DNA of 64,000 nucleotides from Candidatus Purcelliella pentastirinorum (GTDB taxonomy: Bacteria > Pseudomonadota > Gammaproteobacteria > Enterobacterales > Enterobacteriaceae), in contig NZ_CP028374.1 of assembly GCF_003391335.1 (NCBI RefSeq), forward strand, positions 415,856 to 479,855. The letters run 5' to 3'. The translations under genes were made by a program, and so were the position numbers. The notes beneath the pieces are model-generated. The model was not told the DNA's origin, did not search any database, and saw only the letters and a program-made list of their open reading frames with translations. Shown here in pieces: positions 19,860-30,806 of this stretch. Each line of letters starts with the position of its first letter. Position 1 is the first letter of the stretch.

Positions 19860-20296
19860 AATAATTATTTATTATATTTTATCAATATTTTTACATATCA
19901 TGAATTTTTATTATGTATTTTTATTTTTTTGTTTTTTTTCAATATTTTTTAAAGAAAAATTATATGTTTTTATGTATAGAATATTTTAATTTTTAAAATA
20001 AATATTTTTTTAATATTGATCTTATATTTATTAAGTATAATTTTTTTTAAACTCAAAATAACTAATATAATTAATATGTATTCCATTAAATATAAAATTT
20101 TATTGTTTAAATTTTTTATTTTAACAATTTTAATGATAAAATCAAGATATTCTATTATTGATTTTGTATTATTTTAATTAATTAAATAATATTATTAATT
20201 AAATATTTAATATTTTTGTATTTTTTAAAATAATTTATTAATAGTAATTAATTATTTTATATCTTTCTGTTTTTTTTCAATTATATAAATATTATT
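19860..20296. other. intergenic region between tRNA-Ile and yjcE
   Basis: About 437 bases of A/T-rich sequence on the side where a 16S rRNA gene would precede this tRNA pair in E. coli. No 16S remnant is recognisable. Apart from the TATAAT next to tRNA-Ile, I see nothing supportable. Confidence 0.5.
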
Positions 20297-21946
20297 TTAT
20301 TCTTCTATATCTGTTAATAATGCTTCCATTAAATCTAAATCATGGGATAATTTTAACATAATTTCGTTGCTAATTTTTTTTGTTGCTCTCATATGGTATA
20401 ATTCAGTTCTTTCAGCTCTTAAAGCTACCAGTCTTAATCTTTTTTCTAAATTCTCTTTAAATTGTGCTTGTTTTAAATCATTATGAGTATTTATTTTATT
20501 TCTAATATTACCAATTATTTTAGTATTAACTTCTTTTAGTAATTCTGTATCTATATTATCTGTGTTTTCTTTAATCAAAGTTTCTTCTATTTTATATAGG
20601 CTTTCTATTGCTAAATCTGCCATTTTTGCTTTTGCTAATTGTAATTCTTTATAATAATTTATTTTATTAATTCCATCGATTCCTTTAAGCATTATTGGTA
20701 AAAATATAACTCCTATTATTAATGAAAATAAAATTACCCCGGTTGCAATAAATATAAGTTCATATCTAGCAGGAAAAACTGATCCATTATTAAGATATAA
20801 TGGTATTGATAATATTCCAGCTAAAGTTATAGCACCGCAAACACCAGCAAAAGATGTAATTAATAGTTCACGATTACTGTAATTAGTAAAAGCTAATGGA
20901 TGTTTTTTTAATAAAAATATACTTGCATGTTTCATTACCCACAACCATATAAATCTTACTATTATCAATGATATGTATATAATAATTATATCACATAGTA
21001 AAATCCATAATTGTACGTTAGGATCTTTTTTTGCTTCTATTATTGATATTTGTATAATATCTGGTAATTGTAAACCTAACATAAGAAATACTATTCCATT
21101 AAATACAAATTCTAGCATTTGCCATACACCCTTAGCTCTTAATCTCATTGTTAATGGTGCTTGACGTAAAATATTAAATTTATTTATAGTCATACCTGAT
21201 GCTACAGATGCTAAAATACCTGATACTCCTAAATGTTCTGCTATTAAATATGAGGTAAATGGTAATAAAAGTAATAATATTGTTTGTGTTGCTGTATCAT
21301 CACCACTCCATTTTCTGAATAATTTTAATAATTTACCATATGTTTTGCATACTATTATTCCGGATAATAATCCTCCTATAGCTATTTTTAGAAATTCTAA
21401 TATTGCTTCTGGTATTGTAAAAATCATTGACCCCGTTGCTACTGCAACTGAAAATTTTAATGATACTAATCCAGATGCATCATTCATGAGTGCTTCACCA
21501 TTTAGTATAGTCATTATTTTTTTAGGTATTTTCCTTTTACCCAATATTCCTGATAATGCTACTGCATCTGTAGGTGAAAGTACTGCTGCTAATGCAAATG
21601 CAGGTGTTAATGATATTCCTGGGGTTATCCAAGAAATTAAATATCCTATACCTATAACTGTTATTATTACCAATATCAATGCTAATGCTATTATTTCTCT
21701 TCCATTATTTAAAAATTCATTAATTGGTGTTTTTAGTCCGTCTACAAATAATAATGGTGGAATAAATAGTACTAAGAATAGTTCTGGATCAAAATCTACA
21801 TGCAGTCCAAATTTAGGCCATGCTAATAATGCTCCTGCTGTTATTTGCATCAATGGTAAAGGTATTTTAAATGGGATAATTTTAGAAACAATACCGGAAA
21901 GTGATACTACTAATGTCATTATCAATATTGTAAAAAAAATTTCCAT
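20297..21946 (-). CDS. yjcE: Na+/H+ antiporter of the CPA1 family, YjcE
   Basis: This inner-membrane monovalent cation/proton antiporter is predicted to export Na+ or K+ in exchange for H+ and control internal pH. Its 549 residues equal E. coli YjcE in length and align along the whole protein, including IPLPLMQI, FIPPLLF, LSPTDAVALSGI, the NDASGLV ion-site segment and the cytoplasmic C-terminal tail ending with LDLMEALL. About twelve membrane segments precede the tail. Composition is clearly less degraded than its flanks, which suggests strong selection. It stands alone, with long A/T spacers on both sides. Confidence 0.93.
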   Translation of the reverse strand: MEIFFTILIMTLVVSLSGIVSKIIPFKIPLPLMQITAGALLAWPKFGLHVDFDPELFLVLFIPPLLFVDGLKTPINEFLNNGREIIALALILVIITVIGIGYLISWITPGISLTPAFALAAVLSPTDAVALSGILGKRKIPKKIMTILNGEALMNDASGLVSLKFSVAVATGSMIFTIPEAILEFLKIAIGGLLSGIIVCKTYGKLLKLFRKWSGDDTATQTILLLLLPFTSYLIAEHLGVSGILASVASGMTINKFNILRQAPLTMRLRAKGVWQMLEFVFNGIVFLMLGLQLPDIIQISIIEAKKDPNVQLWILLCDIIIIYISLIIVRFIWLWVMKHASIFLLKKHPLAFTNYSNRELLITSFAGVCGAITLAGILSIPLYLNNGSVFPARYELIFIATGVILFSLIIGVIFLPIMLKGIDGINKINYYKELQLAKAKMADLAIESLYKIEETLIKENTDNIDTELLKEVNTKIIGNIRNKINTHNDLKQAQFKENLEKRLRLVALRAERTELYHMRATKKISNEIMLKLSHDLDLMEALLTDIEE

Positions 21947-22186
21947 CTTTTTTCCCTATCTATAAAACATTTACTTAATTATAGTTGTGTGATAATTTAT
22001 TTTAAAATTGATTAATTGGATAATTGATTATATTTTATTTTTTTATATTTTATTTTTTTACATATTTTAATTTAATTTCTTTTTTAAATATTGTAGTATT
22101 TTATTTATGTTTTATTTTGTTTTTTATTATTTTTTTTATAATATTTTAAGGTTTAAATTTATATATTTCAAAATTATTTTTATATT

Positions 22187-22259
22187 GCCCGGATAGCTCA
22201 GTTGGTAGAGCAGGGGATTGAAAATCCCCGTGTCGGTGGTTCGATTCCACCTTCGGGCA
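22187..22259 (+). tRNA. tRNA-Phe (anticodon GAA)
   Basis: A 73-base cloverleaf: acceptor GCCCGGA/TTCGGGC, D-arm AGCTCAGTTGGTAGAGC, anticodon loop TTGAAAA giving GAA, T-loop GGTTCGATTCC, discriminator A. CCA is not encoded. It is convergent with the following tRNA-Ser. Confidence 0.97.
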
Positions 22260-22425
22260 TATTAATTAATAGATAATATATAAATATTATATTTTTGAGT
22301 ATATTAATAATATTAATTATATAAAATATTATTTAACTTAAAAAATTTCATTATTAAAGTATATTTTTTTTATAAGTTAATAAAGTTTCCTTTTAATTTT
22401 TTTATATTTTTTTTTTTTTATTTTA

Positions 22426-22512
22426 CGGAGGAAGAGAGATTCGAACTCTCGAACGATTTTAATCGTCTGCGGTTTTCAAGACCGCTGCCATAAACCACTC
22501 GACCATTCCTCC
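22426..22512 (-). tRNA. tRNA-Ser (anticodon TGA)
   Basis: An 87-base class II tRNA on the minus strand with a long variable arm (ACGATTAAAATCGT), acceptor GGAGGAA/TTCCTCC, anticodon loop CTTGAAA giving TGA, and discriminator G. CCA is not encoded. Confidence 0.96.
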
Positions 22513-22664
22513 ATATATTTTTAAAAATTATATCTATATGATATAGGATTTTAATTTATTATTTTATATAAGAAATTATATATTTTATACTTTTATTATT
22601 TCAAATAAAATATTTTTTTGTTATAATATTTGTGTATTTTAATTTACAATGCTTTATTTAAAAC

Positions 22665-23591
22665 ATGAATAAAATTATTTTTGATACAGATATTGGAATT
22701 GATGATGCTTTTGCTTTATTATTAGCTTATAAAACTCAAAATATTTTAGGTATTACTACAGTTTTTGGTAACACTAATATAAATCAGGTTACTAATAATG
22801 CTGTCTTATTTTCTAAAAAATTTGATATAGATGTACCTATTTATAAAGGTTGTTCAAATTCACTTGTATATAATAATTCATTTGATGATTCTATTAATAT
22901 TCATGGTAATAATGGTTTAGGTGATATATTTAATGATTATGTCAATTATGTTGCTTATGATGCTTTAGAATTTATTATTGATAGTATAAATGATAATCCT
23001 CATGAAATAATTTTAGTTGCTTTAGGTCCTTTGACTAATATTGCTACAGTTATTAAAAAATGTCCTGAATTGGTATCTAAGATTAAGTTTTTGATTATAA
23101 TGGGGGGAGCTTTTGGTACTGATGGTTGTTTTGGTAATATAACATGTAATAGTGAATTTAATGTATGGTCTGATCCTCATGCAGCTCAATTAATTTTTTT
23201 ATCAAAATTACCTATTGTAGTTGTACCTTTAGATGTTACACATAAAATTGTTATAACAGAAGATGATTTATTATCTTTAAATAATAATTTTTTAATCGAT
23301 TTATCTCGTTGTTATATGTCGTTTTATAGAAATAAAAAATTTTTTGATGGAATGGTATTGCATGATCCTATAGTAATTTCTTATTTAATTGAAGATAAAT
23401 GGTTTGATGTTAAAGATGTATATGTAGAAGTTTTGACTGATAGTTTGTATAGAGGTAGTACTCTTATGTATGATAAGAAATATGATTTTCATAATATATT
23501 ACATCATAATGATAGTTTATTAAGAAAAGTTTGTTTAAATTTAGATGTTGTAAATGTTAAATCTAATTTATTAAGTATATTAAAAATATAA
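22665..23591 (+). CDS. inosine-uridine preferring nucleoside hydrolase family protein
   Basis: This enzyme splits ribonucleosides into free base and ribose. The 308 residues open with the family's calcium-binding motif DTDIGIDDA (D7, D9, D13, D14) and contain the conserved LGPLTNIA and MGGAFG segments, the N-x-W-x-D-P-HAA segment, and a late HDP motif with another metal ligand. Whether it prefers purine or pyrimidine nucleosides cannot be read from the sequence, so no Rih symbol is given. If it takes inosine or guanosine it would feed purine bases toward the degradation path encoded 5 kb upstream. It is convergent with the nuo operon. Confidence 0.9.
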   Translation: MNKIIFDTDIGIDDAFALLLAYKTQNILGITTVFGNTNINQVTNNAVLFSKKFDIDVPIYKGCSNSLVYNNSFDDSINIHGNNGLGDIFNDYVNYVAYDALEFIIDSINDNPHEIILVALGPLTNIATVIKKCPELVSKIKFLIIMGGAFGTDGCFGNITCNSEFNVWSDPHAAQLIFLSKLPIVVVPLDVTHKIVITEDDLLSLNNNFLIDLSRCYMSFYRNKKFFDGMVLHDPIVISYLIEDKWFDVKDVYVEVLTDSLYRGSTLMYDKKYDFHNILHHNDSLLRKVCLNLDVVNVKSNLLSILKI

Positions 23592-23618
23592 TATAAATAT
23601 TATTTTTTATTTTTTAGT

Positions 23619-25052
23619 TTATATATTAGTTCTTATTATATTAATTATTGATTGAGGATATATTCCTATAAATACAATAAAAATTATAGATAAATATATT
23701 AATATTTTTTGTAATTTTTCATTTTTATTTATTTTTATTATATTTTCAATATTTTGTTTTTTACAAAATATTATTTTAATAATATGTAAATAATAACATA
23801 TTCCAATAATATTGCTAAATATTATCAAAATTGTTAACCACCATAAATGAGAAGTAATAGTCAACATCATTATATAAAATTTACTTATAAAACCTACTGT
23901 TGTTGGAAACCCTGCGAATGATAATATTGTTATAGTTAGCATCAGGGCATATGTTTTATTTTCCCAGAATATTCCTTTTATATAATTTATAGGATAATTT
24001 TCTTTTTTATCTTTTATTTTATTATATAATAAATTTATTATACCAAATATCCCGGTAGAATTTAATAAATAACTTATAATGTATATAATTGAAGTTTCAA
24101 ATGATAAAATATTTTTTGAATTTATTATTACTAATAATAAATTACCTATGTGAGTTATAGATGTATATGCGAATAGCTTTTTTATATTTTTTTGTAATAA
24201 TGCCATTAAATTTCCTAAAATTATTGATAAATATGTCATTATTTCTAATATTATTTTTATTGAATGAATATTTATAATAAATGTGTTTAAAATTAGATTA
24301 TAAGTTGCGTAAAAATAAGCTATTTTGTTTGTTGTATTTAGAAAATTTATTGTTGGAATAGATGATCCCTTATATACATCCGATATCCATAAATGAAATG
24401 GAGTAGTTGATAATTTAAATCCTAAACCAACTAAAATCATAGAAAAACCAATGATTGCTAATGGTTTATTTATTATTAATTGCATTATTATATTATATGT
24501 AATATTTCCTGTTGTTATATAAATTAATGATATTCCAAAAATTATGAATGATAATGATATGCTAGCTAATATTTTATATTTTATTGCAGCTTTTAGAGAA
24601 GAATTTTTTTTTAATGGATATCCTATTAATCCTGTGGTGGGTATTGATATCAACTCAATTCCTACTAAAAAAGATAATAAATTATTTGTATTTATTATAA
24701 TTATATTTCCTAAAGATGAAATTAGTATAAATATATAAAATTCATTTTTATCTTTATTATTTTCATTTATCCATTGTTTTGCATATATACATGTTGATAA
24801 ACTTCCTACTAATGTGATTAATGTATATATTATGGTATGTTTATTTACATATAGTAATGTTGTTAATTGATTTATTTTATTGTTTATATTAAATATTAAA
24901 AATAATATTAATGTTGATATTGATATTATAGTTAAAAAATAACTTTCTTGTTTTTTTATTCCTATTATTGTTAATATCATAATAGTAATTAATGTTCCAA
25001 TTATAATAGATATTGGTAATATTATATTTAATGATTCAAAAATGTATTTCAT
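23619..25052 (-). CDS. nuoN: NADH dehydrogenase I subunit N
   Basis: NuoN is one of the three antiporter-like membrane subunits of complex I that pump protons. I place the start at the ATG at 25050-25052 (MKYIFESLNIILP), which fits the family N-terminus and lies just after the nuoM stop; an upstream in-frame ATG at 25073 would add seven residues and overlap nuoM. The protein has about 14 membrane segments and conserved GFKLSTTPFHLW around the channel region. It is the last gene of the nuo operon, as in E. coli. Confidence 0.94.
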   Translation of the reverse strand: MKYIFESLNIILPISIIIGTLITIMILTIIGIKKQESYFLTIISISTLILFLIFNINNKINQLTTLLYVNKHTIIYTLITLVGSLSTCIYAKQWINENNKDKNEFYIFILISSLGNIIIINTNNLLSFLVGIELISIPTTGLIGYPLKKNSSLKAAIKYKILASISLSFIIFGISLIYITTGNITYNIIMQLIINKPLAIIGFSMILVGLGFKLSTTPFHLWISDVYKGSSIPTINFLNTTNKIAYFYATYNLILNTFIINIHSIKIILEIMTYLSIILGNLMALLQKNIKKLFAYTSITHIGNLLLVIINSKNILSFETSIIYIISYLLNSTGIFGIINLLYNKIKDKKENYPINYIKGIFWENKTYALMLTITILSFAGFPTTVGFISKFYIMMLTITSHLWWLTILIIFSNIIGICYYLHIIKIIFCKKQNIENIIKINKNEKLQKILIYLSIIFIVFIGIYPQSIINIIRTNI

Positions 25053-25059
25053 ATAAAGT

Positions 25060-26562
25060 TTATTTATTTTCAATATAATAGTTAATATTATTTGTTTTGT
25101 ATTTTATTTCTTTCAGAATGATTTCTGGGTATAGACCTATTAACAATGTGGTTATAATTAAGAAAATGTTTATACTTAATATCTTAAAATTTATTTTTTG
25201 AACTTTTATTAATTTTTTTTTCTTTCCATAAAATATTTTTTGTAAAATTATTAATGAATATATAGAGGAAAATAATAAATTTAATGACATTAATATTGAT
25301 ATTATTAATGATTTTTTAAAAATACCTAATAAAATTATTATTTCTCCTATAAAGTTACCAGTTCCTGGTAATCCTATATTTGCTAATATGAAAAATAATG
25401 TTATTATAGGAAATATTTTTTTTTCTTTCCATAATCCACCCATTTTTTCTATGTTGAAGGTACTTAAATGTTCATGTATCTGTTTACATAATATAAATAG
25501 TGCTAATGTTGATAATATATTAGATATAATATATATTATTATTCCTGGGTATATAAATTTATTAATATTACATATAGCTATTAATACAAATTTTGTATGC
25601 ATTATAAGATTGTATGTAATAAGTTTCTTAAGGTTTTTTTGTGCTAATGCCATCAAAGAACTGTAAAACATACTAACAATTAATAAATATGATATTATTG
25701 TTGAAAAATTACTCATAGCTTCATGAAATAGAGATATATTAAATCTTAAAATTCCATATAAAGGAATTTTTAACAAAAATCCTATGATATCTACTGTACT
25801 ATTTGTTGGATTGCTGATATGTGTATCAATCATCCATTTATGTATGGGTATTATAGGTGCTTTTATTAAGAAAGATACTAAAAATCCCAGCATTAATATA
25901 TTTTCTGTTATTTTAGACATATGTACTTTTAATAAAGTATTATAATTAAAACTCCATATATCTGTATTTTTATAATTAATATAAGACAGCATTATAATGC
26001 TACATAATAATATTATTCCTGAAATTTGTGTGTAAATAAAGAAATTTATAGCATTTTGGATTCTTTTTTTTATGTTTTTATCTCCCCATACTATTATTAA
26101 AATAAATATTGGTACTGATATTAATTCCCAAAAGAATAAAAATAAAATCATATCTATTGATAAAAGTATTCCTATTGTTGATGTAATAATTAATATTATA
26201 TTAAAATAAAATAGACCAGGGTATTTATTTATATTATTCCATGATATTATAATAGTTATTATACCTAGTAAATTTGTTAGTAGGATCATCAATGATGATA
26301 ATTGATCTACTGCAAAATGTATATTTATATTGAATCTATTTATCCATTTTGTACAAAATTCTATATCCCATACAGGTATTTTATTAATTAAAAACGATTT
26401 TTGATTAAAATTAATGTGTTGATAAATTTTTATTGATAATATTATCAATATTATATTAATAAAAAGAGCTAACCATTTTGGAATGTTTTTATTTAGATAT
26501 TGACTATGCCAACATATTATACTTCCTATAAATGGAATTATTATTATCCATACAAGTAGCAT
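25060..26562 (-). CDS. nuoM: NADH dehydrogenase I subunit M
   Basis: NuoM is the second antiporter-like proton-pumping subunit of complex I. The 500 residues (E. coli 509) form about 14 membrane segments. Conserved features include FFWELISVP with the key glutamate in segment 5, the FLIKAPIIPIHKWM segment with the channel lysine, and LPGTGNFIGE. A 74-base A/T spacer separates it from nuoL. Confidence 0.95.
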   Translation of the reverse strand: MLLVWIIIIPFIGSIICWHSQYLNKNIPKWLALFINIILIILSIKIYQHINFNQKSFLINKIPVWDIEFCTKWINRFNINIHFAVDQLSSLMILLTNLLGIITIIISWNNINKYPGLFYFNIILIITSTIGILLSIDMILFLFFWELISVPIFILIIVWGDKNIKKRIQNAINFFIYTQISGIILLCSIIMLSYINYKNTDIWSFNYNTLLKVHMSKITENILMLGFLVSFLIKAPIIPIHKWMIDTHISNPTNSTVDIIGFLLKIPLYGILRFNISLFHEAMSNFSTIISYLLIVSMFYSSLMALAQKNLKKLITYNLIMHTKFVLIAICNINKFIYPGIIIYIISNILSTLALFILCKQIHEHLSTFNIEKMGGLWKEKKIFPIITLFFILANIGLPGTGNFIGEIIILLGIFKKSLIISILMSLNLLFSSIYSLIILQKIFYGKKKKLIKVQKINFKILSINIFLIITTLLIGLYPEIILKEIKYKTNNINYYIENK

Positions 26563-26636
26563 CGTTATTTTAATCCTTAAATATTATTATTATTTTTATT
26601 TGTTTAATTATTTAAATTATAATAAATTTGTTAATA

Positions 26637-28454
26637 TTATATATCTATTAATATAAATGATATAATAATTATTCCACTAATAGTTATTGTAGTAATGTAC
26701 CATCTAATATTGTCATTAGAAAGAAATTCGATTGAATTACTAATATAATATGTTGTTTTTTTTGTAAATAATATTATTTCATTTAATGGATCTTTTTTTA
26801 TATATAGTATTAATTTATTGAATGGTTTTATTAATATTATTTTATATAAATTGTCTATTTTTTCAGTAATAAATAAATATTTTAATATATTTTTAATTTT
26901 ATCTTTTTTTTGTTTATTTTTTTTTCCATAATGTTGTAATTTTAATGTAATTATAGATCCTGTAATTATTATAATAATACTTATTATTTCTAATATAATT
27001 ATGTTCTTATATTTAATTTTATTTAAATAAATTGTTAATATTCCTCCTATGGATGTTGATAATATTGTTAATATAATTAAGGGTATATTATGAAATAAAT
27101 TATTTATTTTTATTTCTTTTAATTTATAATAGTTATTTCCGTGAAAAATTTTAGTAATTAATCTGGTTGTATAAATGGTAGTCAATAAAATACCGATTAG
27201 TCCAATTAATATTAATATATTATTATTATTTATTAATAAATTTGATAAAATTATATTTTTACTATATCCTCCAGAAGTAATTATAGGAATACCTAGTAAT
27301 GAAGCTCCCCCTATTAAAAAATATAAATAAATTAATGGAATTTTTTTATATAATCCACCCATTTTTAAAATATTTTGTTCGTTTTGTAAAATCGTTATAA
27401 TACTTCCTGTTGCAAGAAATAATAATGATTTAAAATATGCATGGTTCATTAAATGTAATGTGGCTGTATTCCAACATCTTGTACTTATCATTATAAAAAT
27501 ATATCCTAACTGACTAATTGTAGAATATGCTAGTATTTTTTTAATATTTTTTTCTTTTATTGCTGATAAACCTGATGAAATTATTGTTATTCCACCTATA
27601 ATTCCTATTAGGTTAAAAATTTTTGGAGTTAATATAAATAATGTATGTGTTCTTAATATAAGATAAATTCCAGCAGTTACCATAGTTGCAGCATGTATTA
27701 AAGCTGATACTGGTGTAGGTCCTACCATTGCATTTAATAACCATGTATGTAATGGTACTTGTGCTGATTTGCTTATTGCAGCTATTAAAAGTAATAAATT
27801 CATTAATTTTATATTCTTATTATTATAATTAGAATATTCTAAAGCTAATGTTTTAATTTTCAATATATTTAAAGTTCCAAATGTTTTATATATAATTAAA
27901 ATAGATATTATTAAACATATACTGCCAATTTTTGTAATTATAAATGCTTTCATTGCAGCTTTTACATTTTTATAGTTTTTATGATAAAAACCTATTAATA
28001 AATAGGAACATATTCCAACCCCTTCCCATCCAAAAAATATAGTTATTAAATTATCAGTTAGAACTAATATAATCATATTAAATACAAAAAAGTTCATTAG
28101 TGCGAAGTATCTTTTAAGGTATTTTTCTTCTTTCATATACCATTTAGAGAAAATATGTATTAATAAGGAAATAGATGTAATCATTACTAACATATTTATT
28201 GATAGATTATCTATTAATAAATTTATGTTTATATGATAATTTTTTATTGTCATTAATTTCCATAATTTTTGTATATATATATTTTTTTCATGATTTTTAA
28301 AATATATTAAATTATATAAAGTTATTATAGTAGATATTAATATTGATCCTATCCCTAATAGGGGGATAATGTTTTTTGAATATTTTTTATTTAATATCAT
28401 AATTAATATTGAACTAATTAATGGTGATATAATTATTATTGACAGAATTTTCAT
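26637..28454 (-). CDS. nuoL: NADH dehydrogenase I subunit L
   Basis: NuoL is the most distal proton-pumping subunit, with a long lateral helix that runs along the membrane arm. The 605 residues (E. coli 613) keep FFGWEGVGICSYLLIGF, the KSAQVPLHTWL channel segment and GPTPVSALIHAATMVTAG. The C-terminal part is more basic, but still contains a long amphipathic stretch and a final membrane segment. It overlaps the nuoK stop region by four bases, implying coupled translation. Confidence 0.96.
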   Translation of the reverse strand: MKILSIIIISPLISSILIMILNKKYSKNIIPLLGIGSILISTIITLYNLIYFKNHEKNIYIQKLWKLMTIKNYHININLLIDNLSINMLVMITSISLLIHIFSKWYMKEEKYLKRYFALMNFFVFNMIILVLTDNLITIFFGWEGVGICSYLLIGFYHKNYKNVKAAMKAFIITKIGSICLIISILIIYKTFGTLNILKIKTLALEYSNYNNKNIKLMNLLLLIAAISKSAQVPLHTWLLNAMVGPTPVSALIHAATMVTAGIYLILRTHTLFILTPKIFNLIGIIGGITIISSGLSAIKEKNIKKILAYSTISQLGYIFIMISTRCWNTATLHLMNHAYFKSLLFLATGSIITILQNEQNILKMGGLYKKIPLIYLYFLIGGASLLGIPIITSGGYSKNIILSNLLINNNNILILIGLIGILLTTIYTTRLITKIFHGNNYYKLKEIKINNLFHNIPLIILTILSTSIGGILTIYLNKIKYKNIIILEIISIIIIITGSIITLKLQHYGKKNKQKKDKIKNILKYLFITEKIDNLYKIILIKPFNKLILYIKKDPLNEIILFTKKTTYYISNSIEFLSNDNIRWYITTITISGIIIISFILIDI

Positions 28455-28753
28455 TTATCTAACTCTTTTAGACAATTTATATCTAGTGTTTTAAATCTAT
28501 TATACATTCTCATTAATAAGCTTAATCCTATACTTATTTCTGCTGCTGCTATGCTTATTATAATTATATATATGATTTGTCCATCAATATTATGCCAATA
28601 GCCATCTGCAATTATAAAATTTATTGCTGAACTATTAATCATTATTTCTATACCTATTAATATATAGAAAATATTTCTTCTGCATATTGTTGTTATCAAA
28701 CCCATCCAAAATAATATTGATGATATTATTAATATATATTTTAAATTAATCAT
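28451..28753 (-). CDS. nuoK: NADH dehydrogenase I subunit K
   Basis: NuoK is a small membrane subunit of complex I in the proton path. At 100 residues it equals E. coli NuoK. Three membrane segments carry the two buried glutamates expected for the family (in LIGIEIMIN and in AAAEISIG). It sits between nuoJ and nuoL, with a four-base overlap with nuoL. Confidence 0.95.
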   Translation of the reverse strand: MINLKYILIISSILFWMGLITTICRRNIFYILIGIEIMINSSAINFIIADGYWHNIDGQIIYIIIISIAAAEISIGLSLLMRMYNRFKTLDINCLKELDK

Positions 28754-28779
28754 ATTTTTTTTGTATAATATTTTTATTT

Positions 28780-29268
28780 TTAATGTTCGTTATTAATATA
28801 AAGGGATACTAATAATGCTGATAATAGCATTATTGAAGATAATTCAATAATTAAGATATATTTATTAAAAAATATAATACCTATATCTTTAATATTTGTT
28901 TTAATTATATCTATGTAATAATATTTATTATTTAATAATTTATTAATAATAAATATTATAGATATAGATAATGATATTGATATTATTATCATGAGTTTAT
29001 TTGATGACCATTCTTTTTCTTTTTTTTTTGTAAATTTATTAGGGTTAAGCATCATTATTACAAAAATGAATAATACCATTATTGCTCCAGCATATATAAT
29101 TATTTCTATAGCTCCAATGAAATTAGCATTAATCAAAAAAAATAATCCTGATATGCTCATTAACGATATTATTAAATGAATTAGTGAGTTTATTGGATTT
29201 GTATTCATTATTGTGCATATAATATTAATTATAGTAATTAATATACAGATATAGAAGATTGTTCTCAT
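28780..29268 (-). CDS. nuoJ: NADH dehydrogenase I subunit J
   Basis: NuoJ is a membrane subunit of complex I with about five segments. The 162 residues are shorter than E. coli (184), mainly at the C-terminus. The conserved segment AIEIIIYAGAIMVLFIFVIMML, which contains the pi-bulge helix important for coupling, is intact. It lies between nuoI and nuoK. Confidence 0.94.
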   Translation of the reverse strand: MRTIFYICILITIINIICTIMNTNPINSLIHLIISLMSISGLFFLINANFIGAIEIIIYAGAIMVLFIFVIMMLNPNKFTKKKEKEWSSNKLMIIISISLSISIIFIINKLLNNKYYYIDIIKTNIKDIGIIFFNKYILIIELSSIMLLSALLVSLYINNEH

Positions 29269-29281
29269 ATTTAAAATCTCT

Positions 29282-29824
29282 TTAAGGTAATATTTTTTTT
29301 ACATCAATTGGTTTATTTTCATTTAAAGCTTCACCCTTTTTTTTATTTTTTGTTTGTATTCCTGCAATTTTATAGAAATCATATTTTTTATATTTACCTG
29401 TATTTAATGTTAATAAATCATTTTTTTCATATATTAGGTCAGATCTTTTATATTCTGATAATTCTACATCTGGAATTAATTGTATTGCTTGAGTAGGACA
29501 TGCTTCTTCACAAAAACCACAAAAAATACATCTTGAAAAGTTTATACGAAAAAATTTTGGATACCATCTACCATCTTTTTTTTGTTTTTTTTGTAATGCT
29601 ATACAACTTACTGGACATACTGCGGAACATAAATTACATGCAACACATCTTTCATTTCCTTTTTTATTTCTTGTTAATATGATTCTCCCTCTGTAACGTG
29701 TTGATAAATTTATTTTTTCAAATGGATATTTTATTGTTTCAGGTTTGGAAAATATATTTTTAAATATTATCAATATACTTTTTAAACATGTAATAATAGT
29801 TATTATAATTTTTTTTATTTTCAT
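29282..29824 (-). CDS. nuoI: NADH dehydrogenase I subunit I (two 4Fe-4S clusters)
   Basis: NuoI carries clusters N6a and N6b that pass electrons toward NuoB. At 180 residues it equals E. coli. Both ferredoxin motifs are complete: [12 protein letters not shown] and [12 protein letters not shown]. The N-terminal amphipathic region that docks on NuoH is present. It lies ten bases downstream of nuoH. Confidence 0.97.
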   Translation of the reverse strand: MKIKKIIITIITCLKSILIIFKNIFSKPETIKYPFEKINLSTRYRGRIILTRNKKGNERCVACNLCSAVCPVSCIALQKKQKKDGRWYPKFFRINFSRCIFCGFCEEACPTQAIQLIPDVELSEYKRSDLIYEKNDLLTLNTGKYKKYDFYKIAGIQTKNKKKGEALNENKPIDVKKILP

Positions 29825-29833
29825 TTGATTTTT

Positions 29834-30805
29834 TTATTTATATAAGATTATTATTGATGTAATTATTAAGTTTAATAATGTTAGTGGTAAACAAAACATC
29901 CAACCAAATTCTATTATTTGATCAAATCTTGGTCTAGGTAAAGATGCTCTAATTATGATGAATATTATTGTACAAAAAAATGTTTTTAAAACAATACATA
30001 TTGTTGGTGATAAAAAATTTAATCCATACCACCCGCCAAGAAATATTGATACTATCATAAATGACATACTAATTATATTAATGTATTCCCCTAAAAAGAA
30101 TAATGCAAATTTCATACCAGAGTATTCTATACGGTATCCATCTGATAATTCTTGTTCAGATTCTGGTTGGTCAAATGGATGTCTATGACATATTGCAATA
30201 GAAGCTATTATGAATGTTATAAATCCGAAAAATTGTGGAACTATATTCCATAAATGTTTTTGATTGTGTACTATTTCTAACATATTTAATGTTTTTGATT
30301 TAGCAATTACTCCCATAATGGATGTACTTAAGAATATTTCATAACTTAATGTTTGTGCTATTGATCTAATAGATCCTAATAATGGATATTTACTATTACT
30401 TGATATTCCTGCTAACAATATTGGATATACTGATAAGCTTGTAATCATTATAAAAAATAATATACCAATATCAATATTCATAATTGATGAATTTTCATTA
30501 AATGGTATTATCGAAACTATTATTATTGGTAATATAAATGCAATTATTGGTGATATTACAAATAATATTTTTTTACTAAAGGGTGGTATCCAATCTTCTT
30601 TGAAAAGCATTTTTATCATATCTGCTAATACTTGTAATGTTCCTTCCCAACCAACTTGATTAGGTCCATATCTATTTTGTAAGATTGCTAAAATTCGTCT
30701 TTCAATAAAACTAAGAAATGCACTTGATATTATAATTGTTAATAAAATTGTTAGGTTTTTTATTATATGTATTTTTTCTATAATATTTGATTTTAACAAA
30801 AACAT
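29834..30805 (-). CDS. nuoH: NADH dehydrogenase I subunit H
   Basis: NuoH anchors the peripheral arm and forms part of the quinone chamber. The 323 residues (E. coli 325) contain the conserved [27 protein letters not shown], and the acidic [14 protein letters not shown] loop lining the quinone site. About eight membrane segments are visible. It is separated from nuoG by a single base. Confidence 0.97.
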   Translation of the reverse strand: MFLLKSNIIEKIHIIKNLTILLTIIISSAFLSFIERRILAILQNRYGPNQVGWEGTLQVLADMIKMLFKEDWIPPFSKKILFVISPIIAFILPIIIVSIIPFNENSSIMNIDIGILFFIMITSLSVYPILLAGISSNSKYPLLGSIRSIAQTLSYEIFLSTSIMGVIAKSKTLNMLEIVHNQKHLWNIVPQFFGFITFIIASIAICHRHPFDQPESEQELSDGYRIEYSGMKFALFFLGEYINIISMSFMIVSIFLGGWYGLNFLSPTICIVLKTFFCTIIFIIIRASLPRPRFDQIIEFGWMFCLPLTLLNLIITSIIILYK

Positions 30806-30806
30806 C

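Noticed and set aside
21345..21965. 206-codon plus-strand ORF
   Set aside because: Lies antisense within yjcE, which matches E. coli YjcE along its entire length.
22335..22378. Imperfect stem-loop between tRNA-Phe and tRNA-Ser as a bidirectional terminator
   Set aside because: The arms (AACTTA and TAAGTT) are short and the stem is interrupted; not better than expected in A/T-rich DNA.
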